Origin: DATCLA01 sp036564195
GTDB taxonomy: Bacteria; Bacillota; UBA4882; UBA8346
DNA: 17,052 nucleotides
Direction of reading: 5' to 3'
Assembly: GCA_036564195.1 (NCBI GenBank)
Contig: DATCLA010000099.1
Location: 1-17,052, forward strand
Shown: in pieces, positions 1-8,673 of the stretch
Layout of the letters: each line of letters opens with the position of its first letter
Numbering within the stretch: position 1 is the first letter of the stretch
The notes under the pieces: generated by a model
The model's database searches: none
Seen by the model: only the letters and a program-made list of their open reading frames with translations
Told to the model about the DNA's origin: nothing
Made by a program: the position numbers and the translations under genes

Positions 1-23
1 CAGTGTACTGGTGCTCTGCTTAG

Positions 24-800
24 CTAAATTCTTTCCAAATATTCATTTTTCACCCAACCGCTCCTGCCGTCGCCCCGCTGGACCATTGACCAACCAGCTT
101 TAACAGTCAAAACCTTGACGCGGATTCCTTCCGGAAGTTTATAATATACAGTACTACTTGTGTTTGGTTCGTAGCGAGCGACTGCGCCCCTGTTAACCAC
201 CACCGCCTGGGGTTGAGAATGATCGACCCAGGTGAAAGTTGTCAACAATAACCCTAACAGAAAAACTACACTCACTACCCCCAAAAGGCAGCGCCACCAC
301 AGTTTCAGTTTACCGGTTTCATCTTTTAGTGCTTGTTTTGCTAAAATTGAGGTTATAATCATTGCCACCAGCAAAAAGAAAAAGCTGGAACTTAAGATCA
401 ACAATTGATCCAGTGAGGCCAGATGCGCCAAAGGATTATTATAGCTTTTGGAGTTAGACCCTTTAGCTACAAAAGTCAGATTAGCTTTTAAGTCGGCATC
501 ATTGGGAATCAGCCGCCGGGCTTTTTCATAATACAGGATAGCCCAACCTTGATGGTGAAGTTTGTAGTGGCAATTACCAAGATTATAATAGAGATTACCG
601 CTTTCATAACCACGTTTAAGCAATTGCTGGTAAAGTCTGGCGGCCTTTTGGTAATCCCCTTGTTCATAAGCGCGGTTTGCCTGATTAAATACTTGCCTGG
701 CCGCTTTGAAAGTCTGAGCCAGACTCCGATCCGAAAATATAAATATCCCGGATAAAACCAGTAACAAGATGACGAGCTTTTTGAGGTTATGACCGTTCAT
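24..800 (-). CDS. batE: BatE-like membrane protein: signal peptide, TPRs, two TM helices, SH3b domain
   Basis: 258 aa. Residues 1-28 look like a signal peptide (basic start, hydrophobic stretch, S-L-A at 26-28). Residues 34-101 form two TPR-like repeats (ANRAYEQGDYQKAARLYQQL, then a second with NLYYNLGN and the A-x-x-YYEKA turn). Two hydrophobic helices follow at about 131-155 and 170-190. The C-terminus (about 198-257) reads as a bacterial SH3 fold (VVVNRGAVARYEP, GWVKNEYLE at the end). This TPR/TM/SH3 order is that of BatE of the Bat aerotolerance operon, probably a scaffold at the membrane. It is the last operon gene in the window. The ATG overlaps the batD stop by 14 nt and has GGGAG 8 nt upstream, so translation is probably coupled. 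No terminator is visible in the 23 bases beyond its stop, so the operon may continue. The architecture is clear; the function is inferred from context. Confidence 0.85.
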   Translation of the reverse strand: MNGHNLKKLVILLLVLSGIFIFSDRSLAQTFKAARQVFNQANRAYEQGDYQKAARLYQQLLKRGYESGNLYYNLGNCHYKLHHQGWAILYYEKARRLIPNDADLKANLTFVAKGSNSKSYNNPLAHLASLDQLLILSSSFFFLLVAMIITSILAKQALKDETGKLKLWWRCLLGVVSVVFLLGLLLTTFTWVDHSQPQAVVVNRGAVARYEPNTSSTVYYKLPEGIRVKVLTVKAGWSMVQRGDGRSGWVKNEYLERI

Positions 801-2616
801 TCAGTTTGCTCCCTTCCCCCTGACGGCTACCGGTGTTTTGTTTATTAATTACAGTAACAGCATTATCGTTTGCAATAATCTCTCCAGCTAAGTCCATTAA
901 TTGCTCAGCATCAGCTGGACTTATTTCAGCTCCGGTAAAACGGTAGAAATCATAGCGTTCAAAGAAATTCTTGATTTTTTGTTGAAGTTCCGGCGGCAGT
1001 TCGGTTAATTCTTCAACCACCGTCCCGGTCATCCCGGCAGTACTCAGATTATATTTCAACCCCAGATAATCACGGATCGTGAGATGAAGTTGCTCAATTA
1101 CTTCCCCGGCCTGGCGACACGCTAATAATTTTCTGGCCTTACCCAGACCCTGCAACGCCTGGCTCCGGGCTTGAAGGGCTCTGGCTTTGGGAGTATCCGC
1201 CGCATTTGAATGCAAATAACGTTGGTAGCTAATTGTTCCCGTCAGAGCAGCCAGTGGCAGTAATTGCAGTAACCAGAACCATACCTGGCGCTGCAATGGC
1301 TGAGCGATTAAGCGCAATTTACCAGGCGTGTTTTTAATAAAGATCAGATCTTTACCAAGAGTCTCACCACCGGCCGGAAGAGTGGCCCGGACCGGATTTC
1401 CGGCTTTAAAATTGGGATTAGGCGCCACTTTAATCGGAATCGGTTTAGTGTGTATTTTTTGGTAAGAACCGGTTACAGTATTAAAGTATGTCAAGGTATA
1501 AGGACCAACTTGATGGAGTTTACTGTCCAAGGGGATCAGTACTTGCTCGAAGACTGTCTGTTGTTTGTCACTATGCTTGCGTTGCGCGCCGTAGACCTTA
1601 AATCCCGTGCTGTCGGCCAGCTGGGGAGGAGCAATATTTTCTAAATTACCTTCTCCAGTAACCGTCAGTTTGATGCTGATCGGATCGCCTTGACTAACAT
1701 TTTGGGCTCCTGCCGAAGCACTGATCTGAAAATTGCCAATCCCGCCGGAAAAATCGGCTGGTTGCCCTTTAGTCGGCAAAGGTAAAATCTCCAGAGGAAT
1801 CCGGTTGCTGTTTAGCTGAACCGGTTCTTTAGTATAATCGGCGAAAAAATCATCAAAAAAAGAATCACCGGTACTGTGCTTGGTTAGAATGTTACAGTTT
1901 ACCGTAAATGGACCCAGAATAATCTTGCCGCTTTTCACTCCGCTTATTTCTGTCGTAAAATCTAACACTTGGTAGGAGATTCCGTTAATAATCTGCTTGC
2001 TTTGAGCGGGTTTCTCCATTTGTTTCAAAACCACCGCTGGCTGGTTTAAAGCCGGGTAAGTAACATCGGAGACTTGGAGGTCTTCCCGGATCAATAAGCG
2101 GATCTTAATGGGAAGTTTTTCACCAAGATAAATGCGGTGCCGCGGCAGTTTGACTTCCAGATAGATCCGGTCGCCATCACCGACGGCGTTTTTTGTGGTA
2201 CCGGCATTGTTTCCGACCTGATTGGGGCCTGTTACGGATAGATTAATCACATTGGTGGTAATTGTCTGCTTACCCACACGGATTGAAAACGGCCCTAATT
2301 GATAAGTGCCGGGTTTTTTGGGAGTAATTAAGTAGGTGAATGCATTGGTAGTAGAGTATCGTCCGTTAATAATCTGTACCTGAGTTGACTTACCGGCCGG
2401 GACAAGTTGAAGACCTTTAATCTCCGGAAGTTCCAGTTGGGAAAGGGAAGCGTCATTAAGAGTAATCACCAACTGGGCAGTATCACCTGTAGTAATCTGA
2501 TTACGATCGATGGTTACTGTTGCTGACGGTTTGGCCCAGGCTGGCATTACCGCTACCAGAATTAATAATCCGATGATAGCCAGCAGTTTGACAGTTTTTA
2601 CAATGCATTTTAGCAT
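787..2616 (-). CDS. batD: BatD-like oxygen-tolerance membrane protein
   Basis: 609 aa. Residues 1-28 are a Sec signal peptide ending AWA. A long extracytoplasmic part follows, made of repeated beta-rich Ig-like segments. One begins near 30 (TVTIDRNQITTGDTAQLVIT), one near 150 (IYLEVKLPRHRIYLGEKLPI) and one near 296 (FQISASAGAQNVSQGDPISI). The spaced 'G-[DE]-x' turns and 'GPF' endings are typical of BatD (oxygen tolerance protein). A single TM helix lies at about 445-462, followed by a cytoplasmic helical domain (470-580) with RDYLGLKYNLSTAGMT and FERYDFYRFTG. That helical domain resembles the C-terminus of the gene at 5661-6764. AAGGGA lies 8 nt before the ATG. The gene is separated from batC by 112 nt, the largest gap inside the operon, and overlaps batE. 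The family is secure; the biochemical role of BatD is not established. Confidence 0.88.
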   Translation of the reverse strand: MLKCIVKTVKLLAIIGLLILVAVMPAWAKPSATVTIDRNQITTGDTAQLVITLNDASLSQLELPEIKGLQLVPAGKSTQVQIINGRYSTTNAFTYLITPKKPGTYQLGPFSIRVGKQTITTNVINLSVTGPNQVGNNAGTTKNAVGDGDRIYLEVKLPRHRIYLGEKLPIKIRLLIREDLQVSDVTYPALNQPAVVLKQMEKPAQSKQIINGISYQVLDFTTEISGVKSGKIILGPFTVNCNILTKHSTGDSFFDDFFADYTKEPVQLNSNRIPLEILPLPTKGQPADFSGGIGNFQISASAGAQNVSQGDPISIKLTVTGEGNLENIAPPQLADSTGFKVYGAQRKHSDKQQTVFEQVLIPLDSKLHQVGPYTLTYFNTVTGSYQKIHTKPIPIKVAPNPNFKAGNPVRATLPAGGETLGKDLIFIKNTPGKLRLIAQPLQRQVWFWLLQLLPLAALTGTISYQRYLHSNAADTPKARALQARSQALQGLGKARKLLACRQAGEVIEQLHLTIRDYLGLKYNLSTAGMTGTVVEELTELPPELQQKIKNFFERYDFYRFTGAEISPADAEQLMDLAGEIIANDNAVTVINKQNTGSRQGEGSKLNERS

Positions 2617-2720
2617 TAAGTCGATCCCTTCCTCACTATTTACTAACTGTTACACCTGGAAAACCCTAAACCAGATTTTGCCGGAGTTTAATTACGCCAT
2701 TCCCGGTTGATAAATTTCCT

Positions 2721-2737
2721 GATTGGCTTTACCAATC
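2721..2737 (-). other. small inverted repeat overlapping the batC stop codon
   Basis: GATTGG and CCAATC form a 6-bp stem with a 5-nt loop, and the batC TAA stop lies within it. No U-run follows on the minus strand, so it is not a terminator. The 112-nt batC-batD spacer that follows (2617-2728) holds no ORF or other clear element. It may be a weak intercistronic structure or chance. Confidence 0.25.
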
Positions 2738-3604
2738 TTTATTTCCGGCCGGTGGGTCAGCAATGATCACCGGGCTATGATATTGTTCGCCATTTTCAGC
2801 GGCCTTTAATAAAGCTTCCGCTTCAGCTTTACTCATTCTCCTGTTTGAAGTTTTCTCCGGAACCCGCTGGCCGGATGGTCTGCCCTGTTTAGCTTGACCA
2901 GTCTGATTTTTGCCTTGATTTTCTTGTTGTTTCTGCTTAGACTGTTCCTTTGTTTTTCCTTGATGGCCTTGTTTTTCCTGACTATCTTGGGGCGTTTGCC
3001 CTTGTTTCCGGATTGACTGGTCTTTTTGGTCTTCCTGATCCTGCTGCTTGTGATTGCTCTGCTGTTCCTGCCGGTTTGGTTGCTGCTGGGCCCGTTCCGC
3101 CCGGAGCCTAGTCAGTTCATAATTATATTTAGCATCCCGATCTGAACGTTCGGCTTCGATCGCCTGGCGATAATTGGATAAAGCCTCATTAAACAAATTT
3201 GCTGCCTGACCGGACTGCTCCTGGTCAGCCAATTTAAATAGAGCGTTGCCCAAATTATAATGAATATTATTTAACAGTGGCAACTGCCCAACCTGATTCT
3301 GATGATTAACACCGGATTGGCAGGCTTTGCGAAAATATCCGGCCGCAGCGTCATACTTTCCCTGCTGGTAAAGGCAAAGGCCTAAATTGTTAAGAATAAT
3401 CGGCGAATTCGGTTCCTGGTTTAAGAGTTGTTGATAGACTGTCAACGCCCGATCAAGCTGATTGGCTGCGAATAACCGGTTGGCCCAGGCGACCCTCCAA
3501 GTTTTTCCCCAGGCCATAATGGCTATAACTATGGCAAAAGCAGCAATGACTGCCGTATAAATAATTTTTTTCCGCTTGCTCAATGCATTAAGCCCCTCCT
3601 CCAT
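2729..3604 (-). CDS. batC: BatC-like TPR protein with Gln/Lys-rich linker
   Basis: 291 aa. A membrane anchor lies at about 13-32 after a KRKK cluster, giving a signal-anchor layout. TPR motifs lie around 40-99 (LDRALTVYQQLLNQEPNS, then LNNLGLCLYQQGKYDAAAGY) and 112-150 (NIHYNLGNALFK...ALSNYRQAIE). Residues about 172-250 are low-complexity, rich in Gln, Lys, Glu and Asn. The C-terminus carries the short helix MSKAEAEALLKAAENGE seen in BatC proteins. The gene directly abuts the batB stop. The start is uncertain. The ATG at 3604 has only a weak AGGTG, whereas its own codons 2-4 form GGAGGAGGGG, an excellent Shine-Dalgarno for a TTG at 3583. That start would give a protein beginning SKRKKIIYTAV, a more usual signal-anchor start. 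The role is probably a scaffold tied to the VWA proteins. Confidence 0.85.
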   Translation of the reverse strand: MEEGLNALSKRKKIIYTAVIAAFAIVIAIMAWGKTWRVAWANRLFAANQLDRALTVYQQLLNQEPNSPIILNNLGLCLYQQGKYDAAAGYFRKACQSGVNHQNQVGQLPLLNNIHYNLGNALFKLADQEQSGQAANLFNEALSNYRQAIEAERSDRDAKYNYELTRLRAERAQQQPNRQEQQSNHKQQDQEDQKDQSIRKQGQTPQDSQEKQGHQGKTKEQSKQKQQENQGKNQTGQAKQGRPSGQRVPEKTSNRRMSKAEAEALLKAAENGEQYHSPVIIADPPAGNKDW

Positions 3605-4663
3605 TTACACCTGCTGGGATTGACTGCTCTTTTTATGGCGGAACTTAAACCTGGGCCACCACTGGAACTGTTTTTTGGCCCCGGATAATATTTCGATACT
3701 TAAGAACAAGAAAGCAATAGATAAAGGGATTTGGTACCGGTTAAGCTGGCGTTTCTTCCATTTACTGCTCAGAGTGGACTTATTTAAATGCTTCAGCTTT
3801 GTTTGGAATAACTGATCTAAGCCCATGGAAAGACCAGCTGCCCGAAGATAGGTGCCGTTACCCACCCGGGCAATCCGGCGGAGCTCCGCTTCATCAAGAG
3901 TAGATTTTACTACATTACCCTGAGAATCTTTTAAATAAGAAGTATTGCCTTGTTCATCGGCAACTACTATCAATTCGCCCTGGGGGCTGCCCATGCCAAT
4001 TGTATTGACGGAAATTCCCTCTTTGGCTGCAGCTTTGGCTTGTGCCACCGGATCGCCTTCGTGGTTCTCGCCATCAGTCATCAATACTAAAATCTTACTG
4101 CCGGAACTTCCTGACTTAAATGCGTTACGTGCCGTGGCAATGGCTGCGCCGATGGCTGTGCCACCTCTGGGAATACTGTGGACATTCAATGAATCCAGCG
4201 CAATTGCGAAGGCATTGTAGTCCAGTGTCAATGGGCATTGAAGAAAGCTGGTTCCGGAGAAGGCGATTAAGCCGACTTTATCACCGGATAGCTGAGACAA
4301 GCAATCTTTCACCGCCAGTTTAGCCCGTTCCAAGCGGGAAGGCTTGAGATCCGCTGCCAACATACTCTTAGAAGTATCCAGTGCGAAGATGATTTCAAGC
4401 CCATGGCTTTGGACTTTTTCCCAACGGTAACCCCATTGAGGGCCGGCCAGTGCCAGCACAATCATGGTCAAACCTAAAACCCGCCAGACCAATTGCCGGT
4501 TACGGAGTTTTTGCCCGGAAAAGTCTACAATCTTTTCGAGCAAATCGGGCTGGGCAAAACGTTCCAAGTCCCGGCGGTTTTGCCGAATTACTTTAAGATA
4601 AAAAAGAATCAAAGCCAATGGCACTATTAATAACCATAACAATTTGGTGTTCGCCCAAGTCAT
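3605..4663 (-). CDS. batB: BatB-like VWA-domain membrane protein
   Basis: 352 aa. TM helices lie at about 6-24 and 58-75, and one near the C-terminus at 310-327. Between them is a von Willebrand factor A domain (about 88-285). The MIDAS is complete: D96-T-S-K-S100, T169 in GGTAIG, and D197 in MTDGEN, so metal-dependent ligand binding is expected. The motif RPSRLERAK-like segment after the MIDAS (KPSRLERAKLAV) and FSGTSFLQCPLT are typical of BatA/BatB proteins. The ATG overlaps the batA stop as ATGA, with GAGGAG 6 nt upstream. The stop is immediately followed by batC. It is paralogous to the upstream batA. The C-terminal tail after the last helix is basic and cytoplasmic (KFRHKK). The VWA probably faces the cytoplasm or periplasm according to the two-plus-one helix layout; the sequence alone does not settle this. 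Confidence 0.92.
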   Translation of the reverse strand: MTWANTKLLWLLIVPLALILFYLKVIRQNRRDLERFAQPDLLEKIVDFSGQKLRNRQLVWRVLGLTMIVLALAGPQWGYRWEKVQSHGLEIIFALDTSKSMLAADLKPSRLERAKLAVKDCLSQLSGDKVGLIAFSGTSFLQCPLTLDYNAFAIALDSLNVHSIPRGGTAIGAAIATARNAFKSGSSGSKILVLMTDGENHEGDPVAQAKAAAKEGISVNTIGMGSPQGELIVVADEQGNTSYLKDSQGNVVKSTLDEAELRRIARVGNGTYLRAAGLSMGLDQLFQTKLKHLNKSTLSSKWKKRQLNRYQIPLSIAFLFLSIEILSGAKKQFQWWPRFKFRHKKSSQSQQV

Positions 4664-5655
4664 GGCAGTCTCCTCAAAACAGTATTGGCTAAAATGGTTT
4701 CAACAACTAACAAACCCAGTGCCAGCCCCAAAAGATAGGGGTAAAGGTCACGGTATTCTCGGTAATGTGGCATTTTAATCACGGTTTTTTGCAGCCGATC
4801 AATCTGTTTAAAGATTGCCTTTAAGGAATCGGTGTCGGTAGCCCGGAAATAACGGCCGCCGGTAAGGTTAGCTACCTTTTTTAACAGGGTTTCATCCAAA
4901 TCAGTCTTGACGTTCTGATAACTTTTACGGCCCCATTGATCAGTAACCGGATAAGGAACCAATCCTTTAGAACCGGCACCGATGGTATAGACTTTAATCT
5001 TTAGAGCCCGGGCCACTTCAGCTGCAGTTTCCGGCATTACCGCCCCGGCATTATTCATACCGTCAGTTAATAAAATCACTACTTTACTTTTAGCGTCGGA
5101 AGTCCGTAAGCGGTTAACCGCAGTAATCAACGCCGAGCCGATGGCAGTGCCGTCTTCTATCATCCCTGCCTTAACCTCGTTCAGCCGGGTGATGACCCAA
5201 TCCTGATCCCAGGTCAACGGCGCCAGGATATAAGGCCTGGCGGCGAAGATTATGATCCCAATCCGATCATTGGGACGCCTGGTAATAAACTGGCTGGTAA
5301 CTCTTTTGACCGTATCAATCCGGTTGCGGCGGCCGGTCGCGGTCTGAAAATCTTCCGCCAGCATACTTGTGGAAACATCAACTGCCAACACAATGTCAAT
5401 TCCTTTACGGCGCACCATTGACTCTTTAATTCCGATTTGGGGACGGGCTAAAGCCAAAATGCACAAAGCCAAAGCGGTAACTGTCAGCCAGGGCAATACT
5501 TGAAACCACCATACCCGTCTGGTGACGGGCAGGTTCTTTCCCGGACCGATGGTTGAATAATAGATAGCCCCGGGACGCCGGTTGCGATTAATTAAAAAAA
5601 CCATTGCCGGAAGCAACAATAATAATCCTAAATAAAGTGGACTTTGTAAAATCAT
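4660..5655 (-). CDS. batA: BatA-like VWA-domain membrane protein
   Basis: 331 aa. Hydrophobic helices lie at 7-22, 50-70 and 305-322, with a VWA domain at about 85-285. MIDAS residues are intact: D93-V-S-T-S97, T170 in DGTAIG, D198 in LTDGMNN. The N-terminal pattern (helix, short basic loop, second helix ending LALARPQ) and the segment RNRIDTVKRV after the MIDAS match BatA of aerotolerance operons. The ATG has CAGGAG 8 nt upstream; the hexamer overlaps the last codons of the preceding gene, which stops 5 nt before. The stop overlaps the batB start (ATGA), so BatA and BatB are probably made in step. In characterised relatives such VWA proteins are partners of MoxR ATPases; that link here is from context. 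Confidence 0.93.
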   Translation of the reverse strand: MILQSPLYLGLLLLLPAMVFLINRNRRPGAIYYSTIGPGKNLPVTRRVWWFQVLPWLTVTALALCILALARPQIGIKESMVRRKGIDIVLAVDVSTSMLAEDFQTATGRRNRIDTVKRVTSQFITRRPNDRIGIIIFAARPYILAPLTWDQDWVITRLNEVKAGMIEDGTAIGSALITAVNRLRTSDAKSKVVILLTDGMNNAGAVMPETAAEVARALKIKVYTIGAGSKGLVPYPVTDQWGRKSYQNVKTDLDETLLKKVANLTGGRYFRATDTDSLKAIFKQIDRLQKTVIKMPHYREYRDLYPYLLGLALGLLVVETILANTVLRRLP

Positions 5656-5660
5656 GGCGA

Positions 5661-6764
5661 CTACTCCTGAATCTCCGCTGCAATCTCGCTGGCATTGTTC
5701 TTTTGATTGGCAGCAGCAACAGGTGCCAGGCTTTCCGGGACTGCCGGTTGCTGGTCCCGGGTTGCTGCTACCAGACTCCGGATCCGGTTGAGGTCTGCTT
5801 CAGCCTCAGCAGGGTTGGGGATGGACTGGGCAAACTTCACCAGGTCGGCTCCTTGCAGAAAAGTCTGCAACAGAGTTTGATGTTCCGGACTTAATTGATC
5901 GGCAGCCGCTGCCCGGTTTAAAAATTCTTCAGTAGTCATCTCTAAGGCCCGAATTTGGAAACGGTTTTCCAGATACTCCCGTGCGCATTCGCTTAACTCA
6001 CTATAATATTCTTTAAACCGGCCCGCTTCCAGGTAACCGGCTTTGGCTAAAGCGTCCAACCGGCGATTGGCGATGCAATCCGCTGATTCGGTTATGACTG
6101 GCTCCGCTCCAGTAGTACCTGTGGGAGAGTCTTTAGTCCGGTACAGCAACCGGCGTACCAGTAAATAGCCGCCGCTTAAAACAGCCAGTCCCGCCAAGGC
6201 CCAACCTATCAAAGTAAAATTAGCCGGGTAACGCAAAGGTTTTTTAGGTTCCTTGATTGCCAGGAGCAGTAATTCGGATTTGCTCTTATTCTTAGGAAGT
6301 AAGGACTGAATTTCAATCTGAAATGATGGAATCCGGTAAACCTTTTGACGACCGGCAGGATCACGATAATTAATCGTCACACCTTTTAAATGATGTTTAC
6401 CCGGTTCCCAACCGCATAACAAGAAAGACCTTCTTTTGATCGAACCGCCTTGACGCCGTTGGGTAATAATCCTGCCTACCTCCTTTAGTTCTAGGCGGCC
6501 CAAGTTGCTGCGGAGGTCCGGAAACCGGTAACTGACATCTCTGGTCGCTGTTATCGTCAACGTAACCGGAATCAAATCCCCCACATAGTAAACAGCAGGT
6601 TTGTTTATTGACCAGGTTGCCTGCAGCGGTTGCCCGGGGCGGATAAACGGTTTGGAGAAGAAACGATTAATCGTCCCGGCCAGGACAATCAGCACACTGC
6701 TAACAATGATTGTCGGATAAATCCAAGTTAGCTTTTTGGGTTTAAGCGATTTCGGTTCTGTCAT
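5661..6764 (-). CDS. membrane protein with BatD-like layout, in the DUF4381 position of the operon
   Basis: 367 aa. A TM helix lies at about 14-32. A beta-rich extracytoplasmic domain (about 43-155) follows; its pattern 'W-x-I-N-K-P-A-V-Y-Y-V-G-D' with later 'GWEPGKHHL' suggests an Ig-like fold as in BatD. A second TM helix lies at 183-203. A helical cytoplasmic domain (about 230-335) contains FKEYYSELSECAREYLENRF, MTTEEFL and ADLVKFAQSIP, and the protein ends in a low-complexity Ala/Gln tail. In MoxR operons this slot usually holds DUF4381, a shorter one-helix protein. This one looks like a DUF4381-type helical domain joined to an extra membrane-proximal Ig-like domain. The start ATG has AGGAG about 11 nt upstream, slightly long. 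Spacing is 15 nt from the DUF58 gene and 5 nt to batA. I do not assign a firmer name. Confidence 0.8.
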   Translation of the reverse strand: MTEPKSLKPKKLTWIYPTIIVSSVLIVLAGTINRFFSKPFIRPGQPLQATWSINKPAVYYVGDLIPVTLTITATRDVSYRFPDLRSNLGRLELKEVGRIITQRRQGGSIKRRSFLLCGWEPGKHHLKGVTINYRDPAGRQKVYRIPSFQIEIQSLLPKNKSKSELLLLAIKEPKKPLRYPANFTLIGWALAGLAVLSGGYLLVRRLLYRTKDSPTGTTGAEPVITESADCIANRRLDALAKAGYLEAGRFKEYYSELSECAREYLENRFQIRALEMTTEEFLNRAAAADQLSPEHQTLLQTFLQGADLVKFAQSIPNPAEAEADLNRIRSLVAATRDQQPAVPESLAPVAAANQKNNASEIAAEIQE

Positions 6765-6779
6765 AAGTTTTACTGCTCC

Positions 6780-7658
6780 TTAGCGGATTCTGTGTTCCCG
6801 GATGAGAAAAAACTGCTGTAAAGTATTGATATAGGGTTTGGCAGTGGAAACCCGGAGATAATCTACTTTACAGGAGTTAAACAGCTTAACGGTACGGTCA
6901 ATCCGGGCAAGGGTATTCCTCTGAAATACCTCGCGGACTGCAGCGGATTCCGTATCTACCAAAACCCGTTCTCCGGTCTCACTGTCCTGGAGTTCAATCA
7001 GTCCCAGTGGCAAAAGTTCAAACTCACCGGGATCTTCCAGACTGATTGCTACTACATCATGGCGCCGCGTCATACTCTTTAAAGCCGGTTCAAAATCAGT
7101 AGCAATAAAATCAGAGAGTATAAAGACAATCCCACGGTGTTTAATGACCCGGTTAATAAACCCCAGCGCCTCCTGGAGATTGGTGGTAACACCAGAAGGC
7201 TGATAAGCCAGGATTTCCCGGATGACCCGCAACACGTGTTTCCGTCCTTTTTGCGGCGGCAGATAAAGTTCACAATGATCACTAAAGATTAATAAGGCAA
7301 CTTTATCATTATTGTTAATCGCTAAAAAAGCCAACAGCGCTGCTATTTCAGCTGACAGTTCACTTTTTAAAGTGTTTACAGTGCCAAATCGCTGCGAAGC
7401 GCTTAAATCTACCACCAAAACTACGGTTAATTCTCTTTCTTCCACATAACGCTTAATATAGGGTGAGCCGGTCCGGGCAGTTACATTCCAATCGATGGCC
7501 CGGACATCGTCTCCGGGAATGTACTCCTGCACTTCATCAAATTCGATTCCCGAACCTTTAAAGGCACTAAGGTAATGGCCGGAAACCACATCGGTACTGA
7601 GCTTGGACACCTTCAACTGAATTTTACGCACTTTTTGCAAAATCTCTTTAGCCAGCAT
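6780..7658 (-). CDS. DUF58 domain protein, MoxR partner
   Basis: 292 aa, no membrane helix. It has the DUF58 hallmark at about 38-75: FDEVQEYIPGDDVRAIDWN, then ART and Y-I-K-R-Y-V-E-E-R-E. A VWA-like fold follows with D84-L-S-A-S88, a threonine pair at 158-159 and SDF at 182-184, so the metal-site geometry is at least partly kept. Length is normal for cytoplasmic DUF58 proteins that accompany MoxR, as opposed to longer membrane-bound forms. AGGGGAGG lies 9 nt before the ATG. It follows moxR by 25 nt and precedes the BatD-like gene by 15 nt. The known association of MoxR and DUF58 genes makes it a probable direct partner or substrate of the ATPase encoded next door; the molecular activity is unknown. 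Confidence 0.92.
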   Translation of the reverse strand: MLAKEILQKVRKIQLKVSKLSTDVVSGHYLSAFKGSGIEFDEVQEYIPGDDVRAIDWNVTARTGSPYIKRYVEERELTVVLVVDLSASQRFGTVNTLKSELSAEIAALLAFLAINNNDKVALLIFSDHCELYLPPQKGRKHVLRVIREILAYQPSGVTTNLQEALGFINRVIKHRGIVFILSDFIATDFEPALKSMTRRHDVVAISLEDPGEFELLPLGLIELQDSETGERVLVDTESAAVREVFQRNTLARIDRTVKLFNSCKVDYLRVSTAKPYINTLQQFFLIREHRIR

Positions 7659-7683
7659 TAAAAGAATCCTCCCCTAGCGAGGC

Positions 7684-8673
7684 TTAAGGTACCGCCACTC
7701 CATCAAAGATCTGTTTAATCAGATCTTCAACTGTAATTTCACTGGCTTCGGCTTCATAAGTCACAATAATTCGGTGTCGCAATACATCCGGGCCGATTGT
7801 TTTAATATCATTGGGAACCACATAACCCCGTCCCTGAATAAACGCATAGGCTTTGGCAGCTAATGCCAGACTAATGGTAGCCCGAGGGGAAGCGCCAAAT
7901 TCGATATAGTCAGCCAGATCCAGGTGATATTCAGCCGGATGACGGGTCGCGTCAATCACATTGACAATATACTCTTTAATCTTATTATCCAGATAAATCT
8001 GATCAACTACCTTGCGGGCTGCCAGGATCTCTTCGGGAGTAATTACCGCTGTGATTTCCAAGGAGCGGGATGTCTGGGCCATCCGCTCCATAATCTGCAA
8101 TTCTTCCGCTTTAGTGGGGTAACCAATCTTCAGTTTGAGCATAAACCGGTCCAGTTGAGCTTCTGGCAACGGGTAAGTCCCTTGTTGTTCAATGGGATTC
8201 TGGGTGGCTAAAACCATAAACGGCTCTTTCAGTTCGTAAGTACAATTTCCAATAGTAACCTGTTTTTCTTCCATTGCTTCCAAAAGAGCGCTCTGAACTT
8301 TGGCGGGGGCCCGGTTAATCTCATCTGCCAGCACAATGTTAGCAAAAATCGGCCCTTTTTTGGTCGAAAAATCGCCGCAGGCAGGATTATAAATCAAAGT
8401 ACCCACCAAATCGGCAGGGAGCAAGTCCGGAGTGAACTGAATCCGCTGGAAATCGGCTTTGATTGCGGCAGCCAAACTTTTGACCGCTAAGGTCTTGGCC
8501 AACCCGGGCACACCTTCCAACAGGACATGCCCGCCGGCTAACAGGCCGATTAATAAGCCGTTAACCAGTTTTTCCTGGCCGACTACCATCTGTCCGATCT
8601 GTTGTCGCGCTTTCACAACAAAATCACTGTGCTCCTTGATAGCTTCGTTAATCGCGGTCAAACTGTCGATCAT
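7684..8673 (-). CDS. moxR: MoxR-family AAA+ ATPase
   Basis: 329 aa, the usual MoxR length. Walker A is GVPGLAKT (54-61), Walker B LADEINR with E118, sensor 1 ATQNP (N159), an arginine finger in LDRF (R176) and sensor 2 in GASPRA (R264). The VGQE segment at 31-34 and 'GTYPLPEAQLDRF' are typical of the family. All catalytic residues are present, so it should be an active ATPase, likely a hexameric chaperone-like enzyme acting on metal-binding VWA partners. It is the first gene of the Bat-type operon. GGGAGG lies about 10 nt before the ATG. No convincing sigma-70-type promoter could be picked in the 272-nt divergent spacer. Confidence 0.96.
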   Translation of the reverse strand: MIDSLTAINEAIKEHSDFVVKARQQIGQMVVGQEKLVNGLLIGLLAGGHVLLEGVPGLAKTLAVKSLAAAIKADFQRIQFTPDLLPADLVGTLIYNPACGDFSTKKGPIFANIVLADEINRAPAKVQSALLEAMEEKQVTIGNCTYELKEPFMVLATQNPIEQQGTYPLPEAQLDRFMLKLKIGYPTKAEELQIMERMAQTSRSLEITAVITPEEILAARKVVDQIYLDNKIKEYIVNVIDATRHPAEYHLDLADYIEFGASPRATISLALAAKAYAFIQGRGYVVPNDIKTIGPDVLRHRIIVTYEAEASEITVEDLIKQIFDGVAVP

